From the NCBI GenBank assembly GCA_949361645.1, contig OX442427.1:5274016-5338015 (forward strand): a DNA stretch of 64,000 nt, in the 5' to 3' direction. The position numbers were made by a program, and so were the translations under genes. Origin of the DNA: Spongilla lacustris (lineage: Eukaryota > Porifera > Demospongiae > Spongillida > Spongillidae). Below the pieces are notes generated by a model. The model ran no database searches and was not told the DNA's origin. It worked only from the letters and a program-made list of their open reading frames with translations. Shown here piece by piece: positions 14,435 through 23,570 of this stretch (position 1 is the stretch's first letter; each line of letters begins with the position of its first letter).

Positions 14435-15473
14435 ACCATTACACACCATAATGCTGGCTGCATTTGCAAATGCAAACCTGTACATGTACATGTACACACA
14501 GATACGCACACCCACACATTCCTTGTCATGTTTGCAATTTGCTGGAAAAACTGTGACAGGGATGCATATGGGCATAGCAGCCATCAGTGTGTGCCTTCAC
14601 CAACAAAATGCTACGATGCCACTGGCACTAACTGTGTACCCGGCACGTAACGGTTTAGCTCAGGCTTGCGTACTTCTTTTTTATTCTCACAAAGCGTCAG
14701 CTCAATTAACTTCAGCGGCGTGGATTCCTGGAACCGGACAGACGAGGATATAGATAAACCAAATACATAAACAGATTTGACATCTTCGGGATTGAAGTCA
14801 TTGAACTCGACCAAGTTTGATTTTTGCACCAAAAGTCATGAAAACTTTCGAAGTCACTAACCGAGGCTTGGACGATGGATATATAAGCGAGTTACAACTA
14901 AAAACCAAAATTTCTAAACATTTTAGTCGTTGAGTATCGGGAGTTTAAAAGTTTAAAGCGAAAACCTAGTAAAATTATAAATAAGGCAACTGGAATGAGG
15001 GGATAGAATTTAGTCCGAATCTTACAAGGTAGTAAAATTCCAAACAAGTTTGAGCATTCGACCATTTGAAGTTTAGAAGTTTAGATATTTGTATGCGCGG
15101 TGACGTATATTCCCATCAATTTCATGATAGAAAATCATATTCCAATAATCTTGACTGATTGGGACGTGGAGTGCTCTAAAGGTACACGGACCGATTTTCC
15201 ATACATGTCTATGAAAAGTGCAAAAATTGCAACAATTTTCAATACAAAGCAGTTGTTTTTTGTTCAGCTAAATCAAGATCGTACGAATCTGAAGCAATAC
15301 TGCACAAAAGTTGTAACCTATTACGTTATTAAGTAACAATCAAGTTTATAAACAGCCGTTCATTTTCTATGGGAGGTATCCGGAAGTATACGCGAACGTA
15401 CAAACCGCAACAATTGTCAATTCCCTTTGACCGCGCATTTCTGGATATGCCTCACACAGCAGAAAATGGTGTG
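14434..15473. other. no gene recognised; possible transposon-derived spacer
   Basis: A minus-strand frame at 14611-14832 (with FNDFNPEDVKSVYVFG) is 73 codons long and not assignable. The region 14870-15430 has low-complexity AT-rich DNA without supported exons. The hAT-like element starting at 15482 marks its right edge. Confidence 0.35.
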
Positions 15474-15481
15474 CTCATTGC

Positions 15482-16102
15482 CAGTGGCGAGGTGGCTTGT
15501 CTGTCACTGGGGGGGCAAATACACAGACTGCCGCCCCCCCCCCCCCCTCCCCCACGCACACACACACAAACACACGTGCTGCCTTTCTGTCAGAATTTCT
15601 TATCTCGTTACAGGGGCGGATGCAGGATTTTGGCGAGGAGGGTGTGGGTCCCACATGGTTAATTGACGCGTCGACGACAGGGATTTTCGCGCGCTTCGCG
15701 CGCGAATATTTTTGTGGTGCGCGTTCTAATTTTTCCACAGATTGTATTGGAAACTAAGGCAATCAACACCAATAAATAGTGCCCTCTGATCGAGCAGCAC
15801 GATAACAATAACAAAAACTGGTAGCAATTGACATCATATTTACAACTACATGTATAAAGCAATGTACTTGGATTGTTTACTACGTAACCGTACTATTACG
15901 TAACAAATGCTATAAATATATATCACGTACGTGGGGTGAAATCCCGCCTTCTTTCCTCCGATCGCTAATGATGAACTCGTCCCCAGCATTATGACTCTAT
16001 ACTACATAAATAATCATCTTAATTAAACACATTTCGTGTAATTTGCTTGGCGGCTGGTGCGCCCCTATCGTCATTTTGGCGCCCCCTTTTTAAGGCCAGC
16101 TG

Positions 16103-16133
<31 letters not shown>

Positions 16134-16168
16134 ATTGCCCCCCTGCCCCCCCGGCCACCTCGCCACTG
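15482..16168. mobile_element. hAT-like non-autonomous transposon with perfect 8-bp target duplication
   Basis: The ends are CAGTGGCGAGGTGGC at 15482 and its exact reverse complement GCCACCTCGCCACTG ending at 16168. The element is flanked by an identical 8-mer CTCATTGC (15474-15481 and 16169-16176). An 8-bp duplication and a CAGTGGCG-type end are classic hAT features. The 687-bp body has no transposase frame and has C-tracts/G-tracts near both ends (about 15533-15547 and 16101-16131). A second hAT-type end (CAGGGGCGGATGCAGGATTT) sits at 15612, suggesting nesting or shared origin with the 19947 element. Confidence 0.9.
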
Positions 16169-16176
16169 CTCATTGC

Positions 16177-17029
16177 CACAACTAAGATGAGTTATCATGG
16201 TATGGTGGGATTAGGATAACTGCATCCCTCCCTTCCCTTAATTTAGATGATGGACAATTTTCTGAACCTCAGTTGCATGGAGACTGAGAGGCTGATATCA
16301 GTTCCAAGTACGTCCTAATTAATGTATACCTTCTCCGGTCCTCTCAGCCTGAGGTGTTACATGGTTAGATGCTCAAGCAAGGTGCATAACCAAGGAACAA
16401 GTGTGCATGGAAAGTCAACACACGAGGTAAAATTGAATGACGAAAGTTTCCTGCATACTCAAGTTGCATGTGTCCATATGGCCTAAGGTAACATAGCATG
16501 CAAGGTAAGCTGACTAGGAAGTGAGCGTGCAGGTGCTGCGTATACGTAGCGGCTAGGAAGTACAGGTAGGCAGGGCAGAAACGAACGATTGCGTCATGTA
16601 TGTTGACGCGAGTTTAAAATGTTTTTTTGTTTTGTTATAAAGCAATTTCGAGGCATTTCTGGTGATACTTTACGCATGCAGTGGTGCCACTGTAATGAAA
16701 TCATCATTATCTTAATTACGCTGAACCGGACATATTGATGGTACATGGAAAAATAAAATAAAAAAGAAGAAAAAAATAGGTTGCATGCCAACACCTATTA
16801 AACAGAATGTCTACTCGATCTTGAAACAGTACATGTATGCTTAAAAGACACCTGAACGGCTGAACCTGTTAGTAATTAAGCCAGGCTGAAGGTGTAATGT
16901 AACAACTTGGCAGTGACTAAGTGGTACAACAAGGGTGGAAATGTTTTTAAGAAGGTTGCCATTTCAATGCACTTAGTGAAGGAAGTTATGACATGGAATA
17001 TAAAAGGCCCATCTCACTGGGGGTCACAC
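16177..17029. other. spacer containing a copy of a dispersed repeat (16310-16590)
   Basis: The sequence at 16318-16375 (CCTCTCAGCCTGAGGTGTTACATG and neighbours) is an inverted relative of 21965-22030. The part at 16515-16580 (AAGTGAGCGTGCAGGT, CGTAGCG, TACAGGTAGGC) matches 22185-22230. Both matches belong to the inverted-repeat element at 21530-22425, so a decayed member lies here. No gene was seen. Confidence 0.55.
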
Positions 17030-17109
17030 AATGTACACACACACATGCACACACAACACACATGCACACACAACACATACACACAACACTGATACACAAA
17101 CACATGCAT

Positions 17110-17172
<63 letters not shown>
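17030..17172. repeat. (CA)n microsatellite
   Basis: Imperfect CA/CACAACACA repeats pass into an almost pure (CA)n run at 17110-17171. Confidence 0.95.
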
Positions 17173-17173
<1 letters not shown>

Positions 17174-17583
17174 ATGTACTGTAACAGACAACAGAACAAG
17201 ATAACATTTCAGATCCTGCCTCCCATATAGTTTGACATAGCCATACCTAGGACCCGCGTACCTGGTACCCGCGCGGTAACGGTGAGTAAAGGTCTGCGCA
17301 TGCGTACAACGTCACCTGGCATGTACAAGCATGCGCCGTACTCTTCTCGGCCACTACACGTATACGTCTGCGACTGTCTCCGTCGATTAACTTGGTTTAA
17401 CTCCATTAAACTGTATTTAAACTGAACAAATGATCATAATAGAATATTTCAAGTGGCACTACATAACTTTGTTCAGCTGCACTGCACCCTGTCAACTGGA
17501 TGCTTGTGATAACTCAAGCCTAATAAATAAACACATCAAATGGAAAGGCATTATAATAGTATAGCCAAATCTATCAGCTGAAG
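17173..17583. other. 3' flank of the ricin-domain gene, nothing recognised
   Basis: About 400 bases between the microsatellite and the stop codon of the minus-strand beta-trefoil gene. The 3' untranslated region of that gene should lie here. No clear minus-strand polyadenylation signal was spotted. Confidence 0.4.
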
Positions 17584-20500
17584 TCAACTTACATGATGGA
17601 CATCAAAGTGCTGGTTAGGGGTAGGAGGGTGGTTCATCCCCCACAGAACAAGGGGTGCAGAGGGAGCTCGATTGCTACCAGAGATGTCCAACACGAGCCC
17701 TTTCATGGTGACCAAGTACTTTCCCTGTCTCCTAAACCTCTGGTTCTCACCACCATGGCGGTCCCATACGATGAGCTGGTGTCCTTGTCCCTGACCTCCA
17801 CAATCCAGGACTTTCCCGTTCAGCTTGGAGACAATCAGGAAGGTACCATCAGGCTGGTAGTCAAAGTACCATTGCTGGTTAGCAGAGGGTGGGTTGTTAC
17901 GCGGGTATGGCTTTACTGTGGCACCATTAGCTTGGCTCCCACCTTGAATATCAAGCACCATGCCATGGAGATGGCTGCTGATATATATGGCAGGCTACAT
18001 AGAGTGAAGGCATGCAGCACGTTATACAGCCATTTTTAACTTTTAACTTGTACACTAACTCATAAACCTTCATACTTTTTATTACTAGTAAACTTCTTGT
18101 TCTAACAGATAACGGGACAAACAAACAAACACACAAACAAAACATGTGTACCCTCAGTATAAATACAATGTGCAAGCTACACTGTACATACAGCTTTTGT
18201 GTAACACAAGCAACAAGATTATACTCGTATTCCTCCTCTACATGGTAAGTAAATTTTAACCCTCGAATGCACATGATGGCTATATGCAATATTGTACTAA
18301 ATCTAGAACATTCCGGCCCCAACTCCTGCACTTCCCAATTTGAGCATGAAATATTAGTCCTCTAATCTGTGAAATGGTTTACATGTAATCATACCGCATG
18401 CCCATCACGGAGTTATAAGGCACTGAAGGCCTCGTTTGCTAAAGCTGCGTAAACTTCCAACGGCAACTCAAAAGAAGGGCAGCGCTAGCTTTAATTAATT
18501 GAAATGTAAAAGGAGAATGAGGAGGAGAGGGGAGGGAGGGGAGGAGGAGAGGGGAGGGAGGGGAGGAGGAGAGGGGAGGGAGGGGAGGAGGAGAGGGGAG
18601 GGAGGGGAGGAGGAGAGGGGAGGGAGGGAGGAGGAGAGGGGTTGGAGGGGAGGAGAGTGGAGAGGAGGGGAGAAGAGGAAAGGAGGAGAGGGAGAAAAGG
18701 GAGCAGAGGAGGGAGGAGGGGGAGGAGAGGGGAGGGAGGGAAGGAGGAGAGGGAGGGAGGGGAGAGGAGGGAGGAGAGGGGAAGGAAAGGAAGGAGGAGA
18801 GGAAGGAGAAGAGGGAGGGAAGGGAGGACGAGAGGGAGGGAATGGATTGGGGTCAGAATAGTAGTCACTACTTCTCCATAACATATGGGTATATATAGGC
18901 ACACCTGAGAAGTGTAGGTAAAGGTACCGGGGAATGCAGTCTCAATGATGGAGACATTAAGAGGAACGTTGTCTAACACAGGAGGCTACTTGATGATGGC
19001 TAGGACTGGACATTGATACTAATGTCTATTGTCCTGAATGTCCACCCGGGGGTACCCGGGTGGACAGCAAAAAACGTTTTTGCCGTTCGGTCACGGGAGG
19101 GAAATGCCTGCATTTAACGGTACTGGCTTACAGAACAAGTCTTTTCAGGATCGGGCCGGGATAAGTAAGGCTTAAATCCTTTCGGTACTTGTATAAAGAC
19201 CCGTGCTAGCGGACCTATCCATTACGCTCCGTGCGGATCCGCTAGTACGGGTCGTTTTTAGTCTCGTATCCAGACCCTAGTACGTCACAGCTGCGGATGG
19301 ATTACATCACCGCTACGCCAGAACTAGGGTATGGAAAAGTGACTGCAAAAGGTCGGTGACAGATGGAATGTTAATTGTTTGTACATGTACAAAATTAAGA
19401 TAGGCAACTAGACCGCAATAGTATTCTTATAATGGTTATGGGCCATGGCGTCTTAGCAAGCTTAAGGGCTTAGAGATACCATGTACCAACGGCGAAACGC
19501 AAACTGCAATAGAAGACCGAGGTGTTCTCTTTCGAAGATGGTCGATCGCGAACACGAAAGGCAGCTAGGCATAGCACAACGTTTTTCCTTGGTCCATCAT
19601 TAGAGATACCAACGTCGAAACGCAAACTACAATAGACTAAGAAGACCGAGGTGTTCTCTTTCGAAGATGGTCGATCGCGAACACGAAGGGCAGCTAGGCA
19701 TAGGACAACGTTTACCCGTACCCCGTTGGCGCCTGGCAACGAAACAGTCATGGCCTCGAACGAAGTTGTGAATAGCCTCTTTCTGTTTGTCCTTCAACGT
19801 ACTCACTCTCAGTTCATCCATCGCAAAACGTACAGCTGTACACGCATAATCCTTTGTTATCGGTGATGTAATCCATCCGCAGCTGTGACGTACTAGGGTC
19901 TGGGTACGAGACTAGGTCTTTTTACGAGTACCGAAAGGACTTACATCAGGGGCGGATCCAGGATTTAGGAGCGGGAGGGGGGGGGGGGGGGGAAGGTGAC
20001 ATAAGTGCAAGGGCGTGGCAGGACACGCCTACCATCAGCAAGGGGGTATGGGGGAGCGCTGCAAGCTCCCCCATCGGGGTCTGGGGCGGAGCCCAGCCGC
20101 TTTGCAAATTTTGCACTTTTAATGTCACAAAACATAGCATAATTGCGTAGAAGCTAAAACCAGGTACAATAGTAAATTACTTGCTTCCAGACTTTCCTGT
20201 AACGATCGATATATACGGTATCCGCTTAACGATCCGCCATAGTTAAATATTCCAAAGTACAATAGGTTGTATATATAGATCGGAATATTTAACTACATCC
20301 TGTGGGCTGGGACATTTATAACAATCACTCCACCTACCACTATTGGAAGGATCGTTGCGCCGTTAACGCGTTCAGTACATGTATCGTCGTGCGTACTGAT
20401 GAATTTTTAAATAACAGTTTTTGCAGGGGGGGGGGGGGGGGGGGGGGGGTATACCCCAGCCGCCCCCCCCCCCCCCCTTCCTGAATCCGCCACTGTACAT

Positions 20501-21036
20501 CACTATGTATTAGACATTTCATGCACAGCATTGCATGGAGTATACTCACGGAGATAACTGTAAACTGCTGGTTATTTGAAGCAGGAGTATTCCTGCTCCA
20601 AAGGACCAAAGGTGCGCACGGAGCTTGGTTGCTACCAGCTATGTCCAAAACTAGACCTCGCATGGTGACCAAGTAGTTTCCCTCTCTCCTAAACCTCTGG
20701 TTCTCACCACCATGGCGGTCCCATACGATGAGATTGTGTCCTTGTCCCTGACCTCCACAATCCAGGACTTTCCCGTTCAGCTTGGAGACGATCAGGAAGG
20801 TACCATCAGGTTGGTAGTCAAAGTACCAGAGTTGGTTATCGGATGGTGGGCTGTTCTTCGGGTAAGTGGAAACCTTCGCGCCATTGCTTTGGTTGGCCCC
20901 TTCTATATCGAGCACAAAGCCGTGAAGTTGAGACGTGATGTAGAAGAACTCTCCCTACATAATGATACCGCGCACAGGACATATTAATATCATATACGTG
21001 TATGGTAGTCAGACATTTAATATCACTTACTGGCAT
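17584..21036 (-). CDS. two-domain ricin-B-type beta-trefoil (lectin-like) protein
   Basis: Minus-strand model: exon 1 at 21036-21031 (ATG CCA, donor GTAAGT), exon 2 at 20954-20550 (135 codons, phase 0 at both ends), last exon at 17994-17584. In the last exon the coding continues through a donor-like GTAAGT into TGA at 17584-17586. Each large exon encodes one whole beta-trefoil of about 130 residues. The second copies the first: YFDYQPDGTFLIVSKLNGKV, then LDCGGQGQG, VWDRHGGENQRFRR and VLDI-GSN occur in both. Q-x-W/Q-x-F repeats (NQLWYF or NQQWYF, NQRFRR, NQQFTV or NQHFDV) identify the ricin fold, usually used for sugar or phospholipid binding. No signal peptide is seen, so a cytosolic product is likely. 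The 2.55-kb intron between domains holds several transposons and a polypurine tract. Alternative: two separate tandem genes, since an independent start exon for the left copy was not found but cannot be excluded. Confidence 0.75.
18000..18500. other. intron DNA of the ricin-domain gene
   Basis: AT-rich sequence without supported exons, lying between the left trefoil exon and the polypurine tract. Confidence 0.4.
18505..18845. repeat. polypurine (GGAGGGGAGGA)n tract
   Basis: About 340 bases made almost only of G and A on the plus strand, built from a roughly 20-22-base unit like GGAGGAGAGGGGAGGGAG. Such homopurine runs can form triplex (H-DNA) or G-quadruplex structures. It lies in the intron of the minus-strand ricin gene, so the transcript would be a polypyrimidine run. 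All long frames here are artefacts of composition. Confidence 0.95.
18905..18985 (-). CDS. possible small exon (27 codons) between the two trefoil exons
   Basis: An 81-base minus-strand stretch is bounded by AG (acceptor, exon starts 18985) and GT (donor GTGTGC after 18905). It is open in phase 0 at both ends and encodes PVLDNVPLNVSIIETAFPGT and a few more residues. The phase would let it join the two ricin exons as a linker, but the flanking splice signals are weak and no homology is recognised. It could equally be chance. Confidence 0.25.
19039..19066. repeat. GC-rich perfect hairpin
   Basis: TGTCCACCCGGG, a 4-base centre GGTA, then CCCGGGTGGACA: 12-nt perfect arms. It sits left of a set of nested inverted-repeat elements and may be the end of one of them. 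Nothing ties it to regulation. Confidence 0.7.
19260..19913. mobile_element. inverted-repeat DNA element with RecQ-helicase-like fragment
   Basis: The left end 19260-19312 (AGTCTCGTATCCAGACCCTA...) is the nearly exact reverse complement of the right end 19861-19913 (...TAGGGTCTGGGTACGAGACT), giving terminal inverted repeats of about 53 bases. Inside, on the minus strand at about 19821-19700, lies a frame starting LKDKQKEAIHNFVRGHDCFV, the beginning of a RecQ-type helicase domain, with its Walker A region degraded. A block of roughly 145 bases is duplicated in tandem (about 19470-19610 and 19610-19745). The 44261-46601 element shares the AGTCTCGT-CCAGACC end and the same helicase fragment, so they are one family. 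Confidence 0.75.
19627..19821 (-). pseudogene. RecQ-like helicase N-terminal fragment (degraded)
   Basis: The minus-strand peptide LKDKQKEAIHNFVRGHDCFV corresponds to the Q-motif region just before Walker A in RecQ/SF2 helicases. The expected PTGYGKS-type loop is replaced by RRQRGTGK, and the rest of the helicase is missing. Compare the better-preserved copy at 45990-46334. It cannot make a working helicase and is best seen as transposon cargo or a remnant of the transposon's own gene. Confidence 0.6.
19947..20495. mobile_element. hAT-like non-autonomous element with 5-bp target duplication
   Basis: The left end CAGGGGCGGATCCAGGATTT at 19947 and the right end TCCTGAATCCGCCACTG ending at 20495 are inverted repeats. 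TACAT directly flanks both ends (19942-19946 and 20496-20500). The 549-bp body has long G and C tracts (about 19975-19992, 20425-20449, 20463-20477) and no transposase. The 5-bp duplication resembles the hAT5 subgroup. It lies in the large intron of the ricin-domain gene, close to the 3' end of its first trefoil exon. Confidence 0.85.
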
Positions 21037-21178
21037 TTCAGTATTTGAATACTGTTCAAAATTTTAGTGCGCTGCACGACATGCAGTGCTTATATATATT
21101 GCCAGGCCCTGTTCCCTGCTTGTATTTCCGCTTACGCGGAGGCGTAGAACTGTTGATTGATTTTGTGGTTTGTGTATA

Positions 21179-21523
21179 GGCCCCTTTCATATGACGTCAA
21201 AAATCACGTGAAATAATAATTTAATGAAATTCATTTGAGGTTAATTCAATTCATATTCAATGCTGTCGCCATCTTGGTGCACAAGTTAATTGTTTATGCC
21301 TGTTTTGGGTCTCGTAATACTTTTATATTCTTACCATCGAATGATGTCAGTGCCCACTGTAAAAAAATAAAACCAAACCCATAATCACTTACTGTGAACG
21401 TACAGTAATAACCAAAAGCTTTGTTTTGCCCATACCGTCCTATAGTAACTTGTGCACCAAGATGGCGGACAACAAATAATTTTAATTTTAATGAATGTCA
21501 TTGCTCACGCGATGAAAAGGGTC
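21179..21523. mobile_element. short inverted-repeat element (MITE), copy 1
   Basis: Imperfect ends GGCCCCTTTCATATGACGTCA and GATGAAAAGGGTC are flanked by TATA on both sides (21175-21178, 21524-21527). Inside, GCCATCTTGGTGCACAAGTTA near 21270 reappears inverted near 21445. A second member lies at 23167-23570. No coding capacity. Confidence 0.65.
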
Positions 21524-21529
21524 TATATT

Positions 21530-22425
21530 TACATCGCAGATCGGGAGAAGTAACACCTCGCAGATCGGGAAAATAAGGCATATTCATCGGGAGTTAGGAA
21601 AACTGTTTGTGTACTTTGCCAAGGGGCGAGCTACCCCATTAATTGGATTCATCCTTACCTTTATCGCAATACAACCCACCTGTGGTTGACCTCTCTACTG
21701 GATTTTGCATGCACAGCGCTTCGTAATCCGCCCCCTTCACTGCACCCCGCCTACCTGTACGCTACGTGTATGTAATACCTGCACGCTCACTTCTTACAAT
21801 AGCCAGAATACCTTGCTTTTGTTACCTTGGACACAACATGAGTACCCAACCCAAAAAAGGAAAATTTCACTGAACAGTACACTGTTAATTCCTTCAATTT
21901 TACCTCACGTGTTCACTTTCTTGATGATACACATGCACTCTTGTTCTCTTGGTTATGCACCTAGATTGAGCATCTGATCATGTAACACCTCAGGTTGAGA
22001 GGACTGATGTAGGTATGCATTAATAAGGATGTATACCTAGAATATCAGTCAAGTCAGAACATTGCCAATCATCTAAATCTGGAGCATTAAGGGATAGGAG
22101 GAGTGCAGTGAAATTTTTTCTTTTTGGGTTGGGTACTCATGTTGTGTCCAAGGTAACAAAGCAAGGTATTCTGGCTATTGTAAGAAGTGAGCGTGCAGGT
22201 ATTACATACACGTAGCGTACAGGTAGGCGGGGAACGGGGGCGGATTACGAAGCGCTGTGCAAAATCCAGGAGAGAGGTCAACCACAGGTGGGATGCTAAG
22301 TACACCAACAGTTTTAGGTAAGGATGAATCCAATTAATGGGGTAGCTCGCCCCTTGGCAAAGTACACAAACAGTTTTCCTAACTCCCGATGAATATGCCT
22401 TATTTTCCCGATCTGCTGTGGTAGT
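21530..22425. mobile_element. long inverted-repeat element related to the 30.5-33 kb palindrome
   Basis: About 340 bases at the left (21535-21875) return in reverse orientation at the right (22100-22425). Shared landmarks include TAAGGCATATTCATCGGGAG, TTAGGAAAACTGTTTGTGTA, ACACGTAGCGTACAGGTAGG and TTGTGTCCAAGGTAAC. The outer 60 bases (AATAAGGCA-ATTCAT-GGG-GTTAGGAAAACTGT) are clearly related to the ends of the palindromic element at 30489-32963. The spacer (21880-22095) shares a block with 16318-16375. No transposase frame was seen. Confidence 0.75.
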
Positions 22426-22834
22426 GTATGACGGACTATGTGGCGCGGTCCCTTTCGTCAGGGTGCACCGGCTGCGGCGCGGGCCAGCCCGAGGCAGCCG
22501 CAGATTGTTCTGGATGGTGCTTATTTGTATGTGAGCACTACATTCACAAGCCGAAGGCTAATAATAGTGAACAACAAGAGATTATTAATAGTTTAGGGCT
22601 TAAGGGCTTAAGGTTAGGGTTTAAGGTGCGAAGATCAGAGTTTGAGGCACGACGATGCCGACTCCGAATCCGGGGTCAAATTGCACCCGCGGTGCTGTCC
22701 GAAGAGCATAAAACGAGCACCCGTAACAAAATCGAACAGACTCGTCCCGAGTCCGCTTCGCGGACGCATTAAAACGCCTGATGTGTGTGTGATGAGTTGT
22801 TTGCCCCTGGCTGGAGACTGCCTACACTCAGCAG
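22426..22834. other. spacer, nothing recognised
   Basis: About 400 bases with a plus-strand open frame of 114 codons (22428-22772) but no motif or homology I recognise. It is Arg/Ser-rich and GC-richer than its surroundings. Probably not a gene. Confidence 0.35.
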
Positions 22835-23103
22835 CATAGGCGGCCGGAGGGGCCCCACCCCCCAGGCTTTGGCGCCCCCTTTCCCCCACCTCCAATCCCT
22901 AAAACAATTGTTAATTACTACAATCCAAAGAGACTACAACATGCGGAACATAATTTAGCTTCTAGCGCTCGCTCGCATGCATTATTAGCAACAATCCAGA
23001 GCCAAACGGAAACGCGCGTATCTGAAGTATCGTAAGCCACACCCCCTTTCGGCGCCCCTCGTGTGCTTGGCCCCTCCCCTCGGTAGATGCTGGGGTCGCC
23101 TCG
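22835..23103. mobile_element. hAT-like MITE, second copy of the 50866 family
   Basis: Starts CATAGGCGGCCGGAGGGG and shares most of its length with 50866-51173: CCCACCTCCAATCCCTAAAA, AGAGACTACAACATGCGGA, TTAGCTTCTAGCGCTCGCTC, GGCCCCTCCCCT-GGTAGATG. Its right end has changed (GGTCGCCTCG), and another hAT-type end (CAGGGCCGTAGCCAGATTG) begins immediately after at 23104. A matching target duplication is not visible. Confidence 0.75.
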
Positions 23104-23137
23104 CAGGGCCGTAGCCAGATTGTGTTTGGGGATGGGT

Positions 23138-23166
<29 letters not shown>

Positions 23167-23168
<2 letters not shown>

Positions 23169-23570
23169 CCTTTTCATCGCGTGATCTAGTTCATTAAAAA
23201 TGATGTCATCATTACGGACGCCATGATGGTGCACAGCTGGTTTACTGGAAAACTATATAAGCAAAGTGTTTGGAACAAATCCACTGGGATATCAATGTGG
23301 TCATTGTGATGTGCTCCCTGGAGATTGCAGCAATGTATCCATCCCTACGCTTCATGCTCATTTTTTAAACCTCTAGGACCTTTCTTGATCACACAATTGA
23401 CACAAATAATTCGGTAGAACGAAACATCTTTATTGCGCCCGGAACGATTGGAACAGCCTATTACTACGCACAATACCATAGCTACCTGTGCACCATCATG
23501 GCGGCTGATAATATTCATGGCAACTTGTTTATTAATTCACATGACTTGTGACGTCACATGAAAGGGGTCT
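23167..23570. mobile_element. short inverted-repeat element (MITE), copy 2
   Basis: Begins ACCCTTTTCATCGCGTGA and ends TCACATGAAAGGGGTCT. It contains CGCCATGATGGTGCACAG and its inverted partner CTGTGCACCATCATGGCG. It is related to 21179-21523 and preceded by a long G tract (about 23139-23165). Confidence 0.6.

Noticed and set aside
18491..18979. Pro/Ser/Leu-rich minus-strand frame and Gly/Arg/Glu plus-strand frames
   Set aside because: Products of the polypurine tract. Only the short right-hand end (18905-18985) has possible exon borders.
22428..22772. 114-codon Arg-rich plus-strand frame
   Set aside because: No splice sites, homology or motif. It lies between mobile elements and is probably chance openness in GC-richer DNA.
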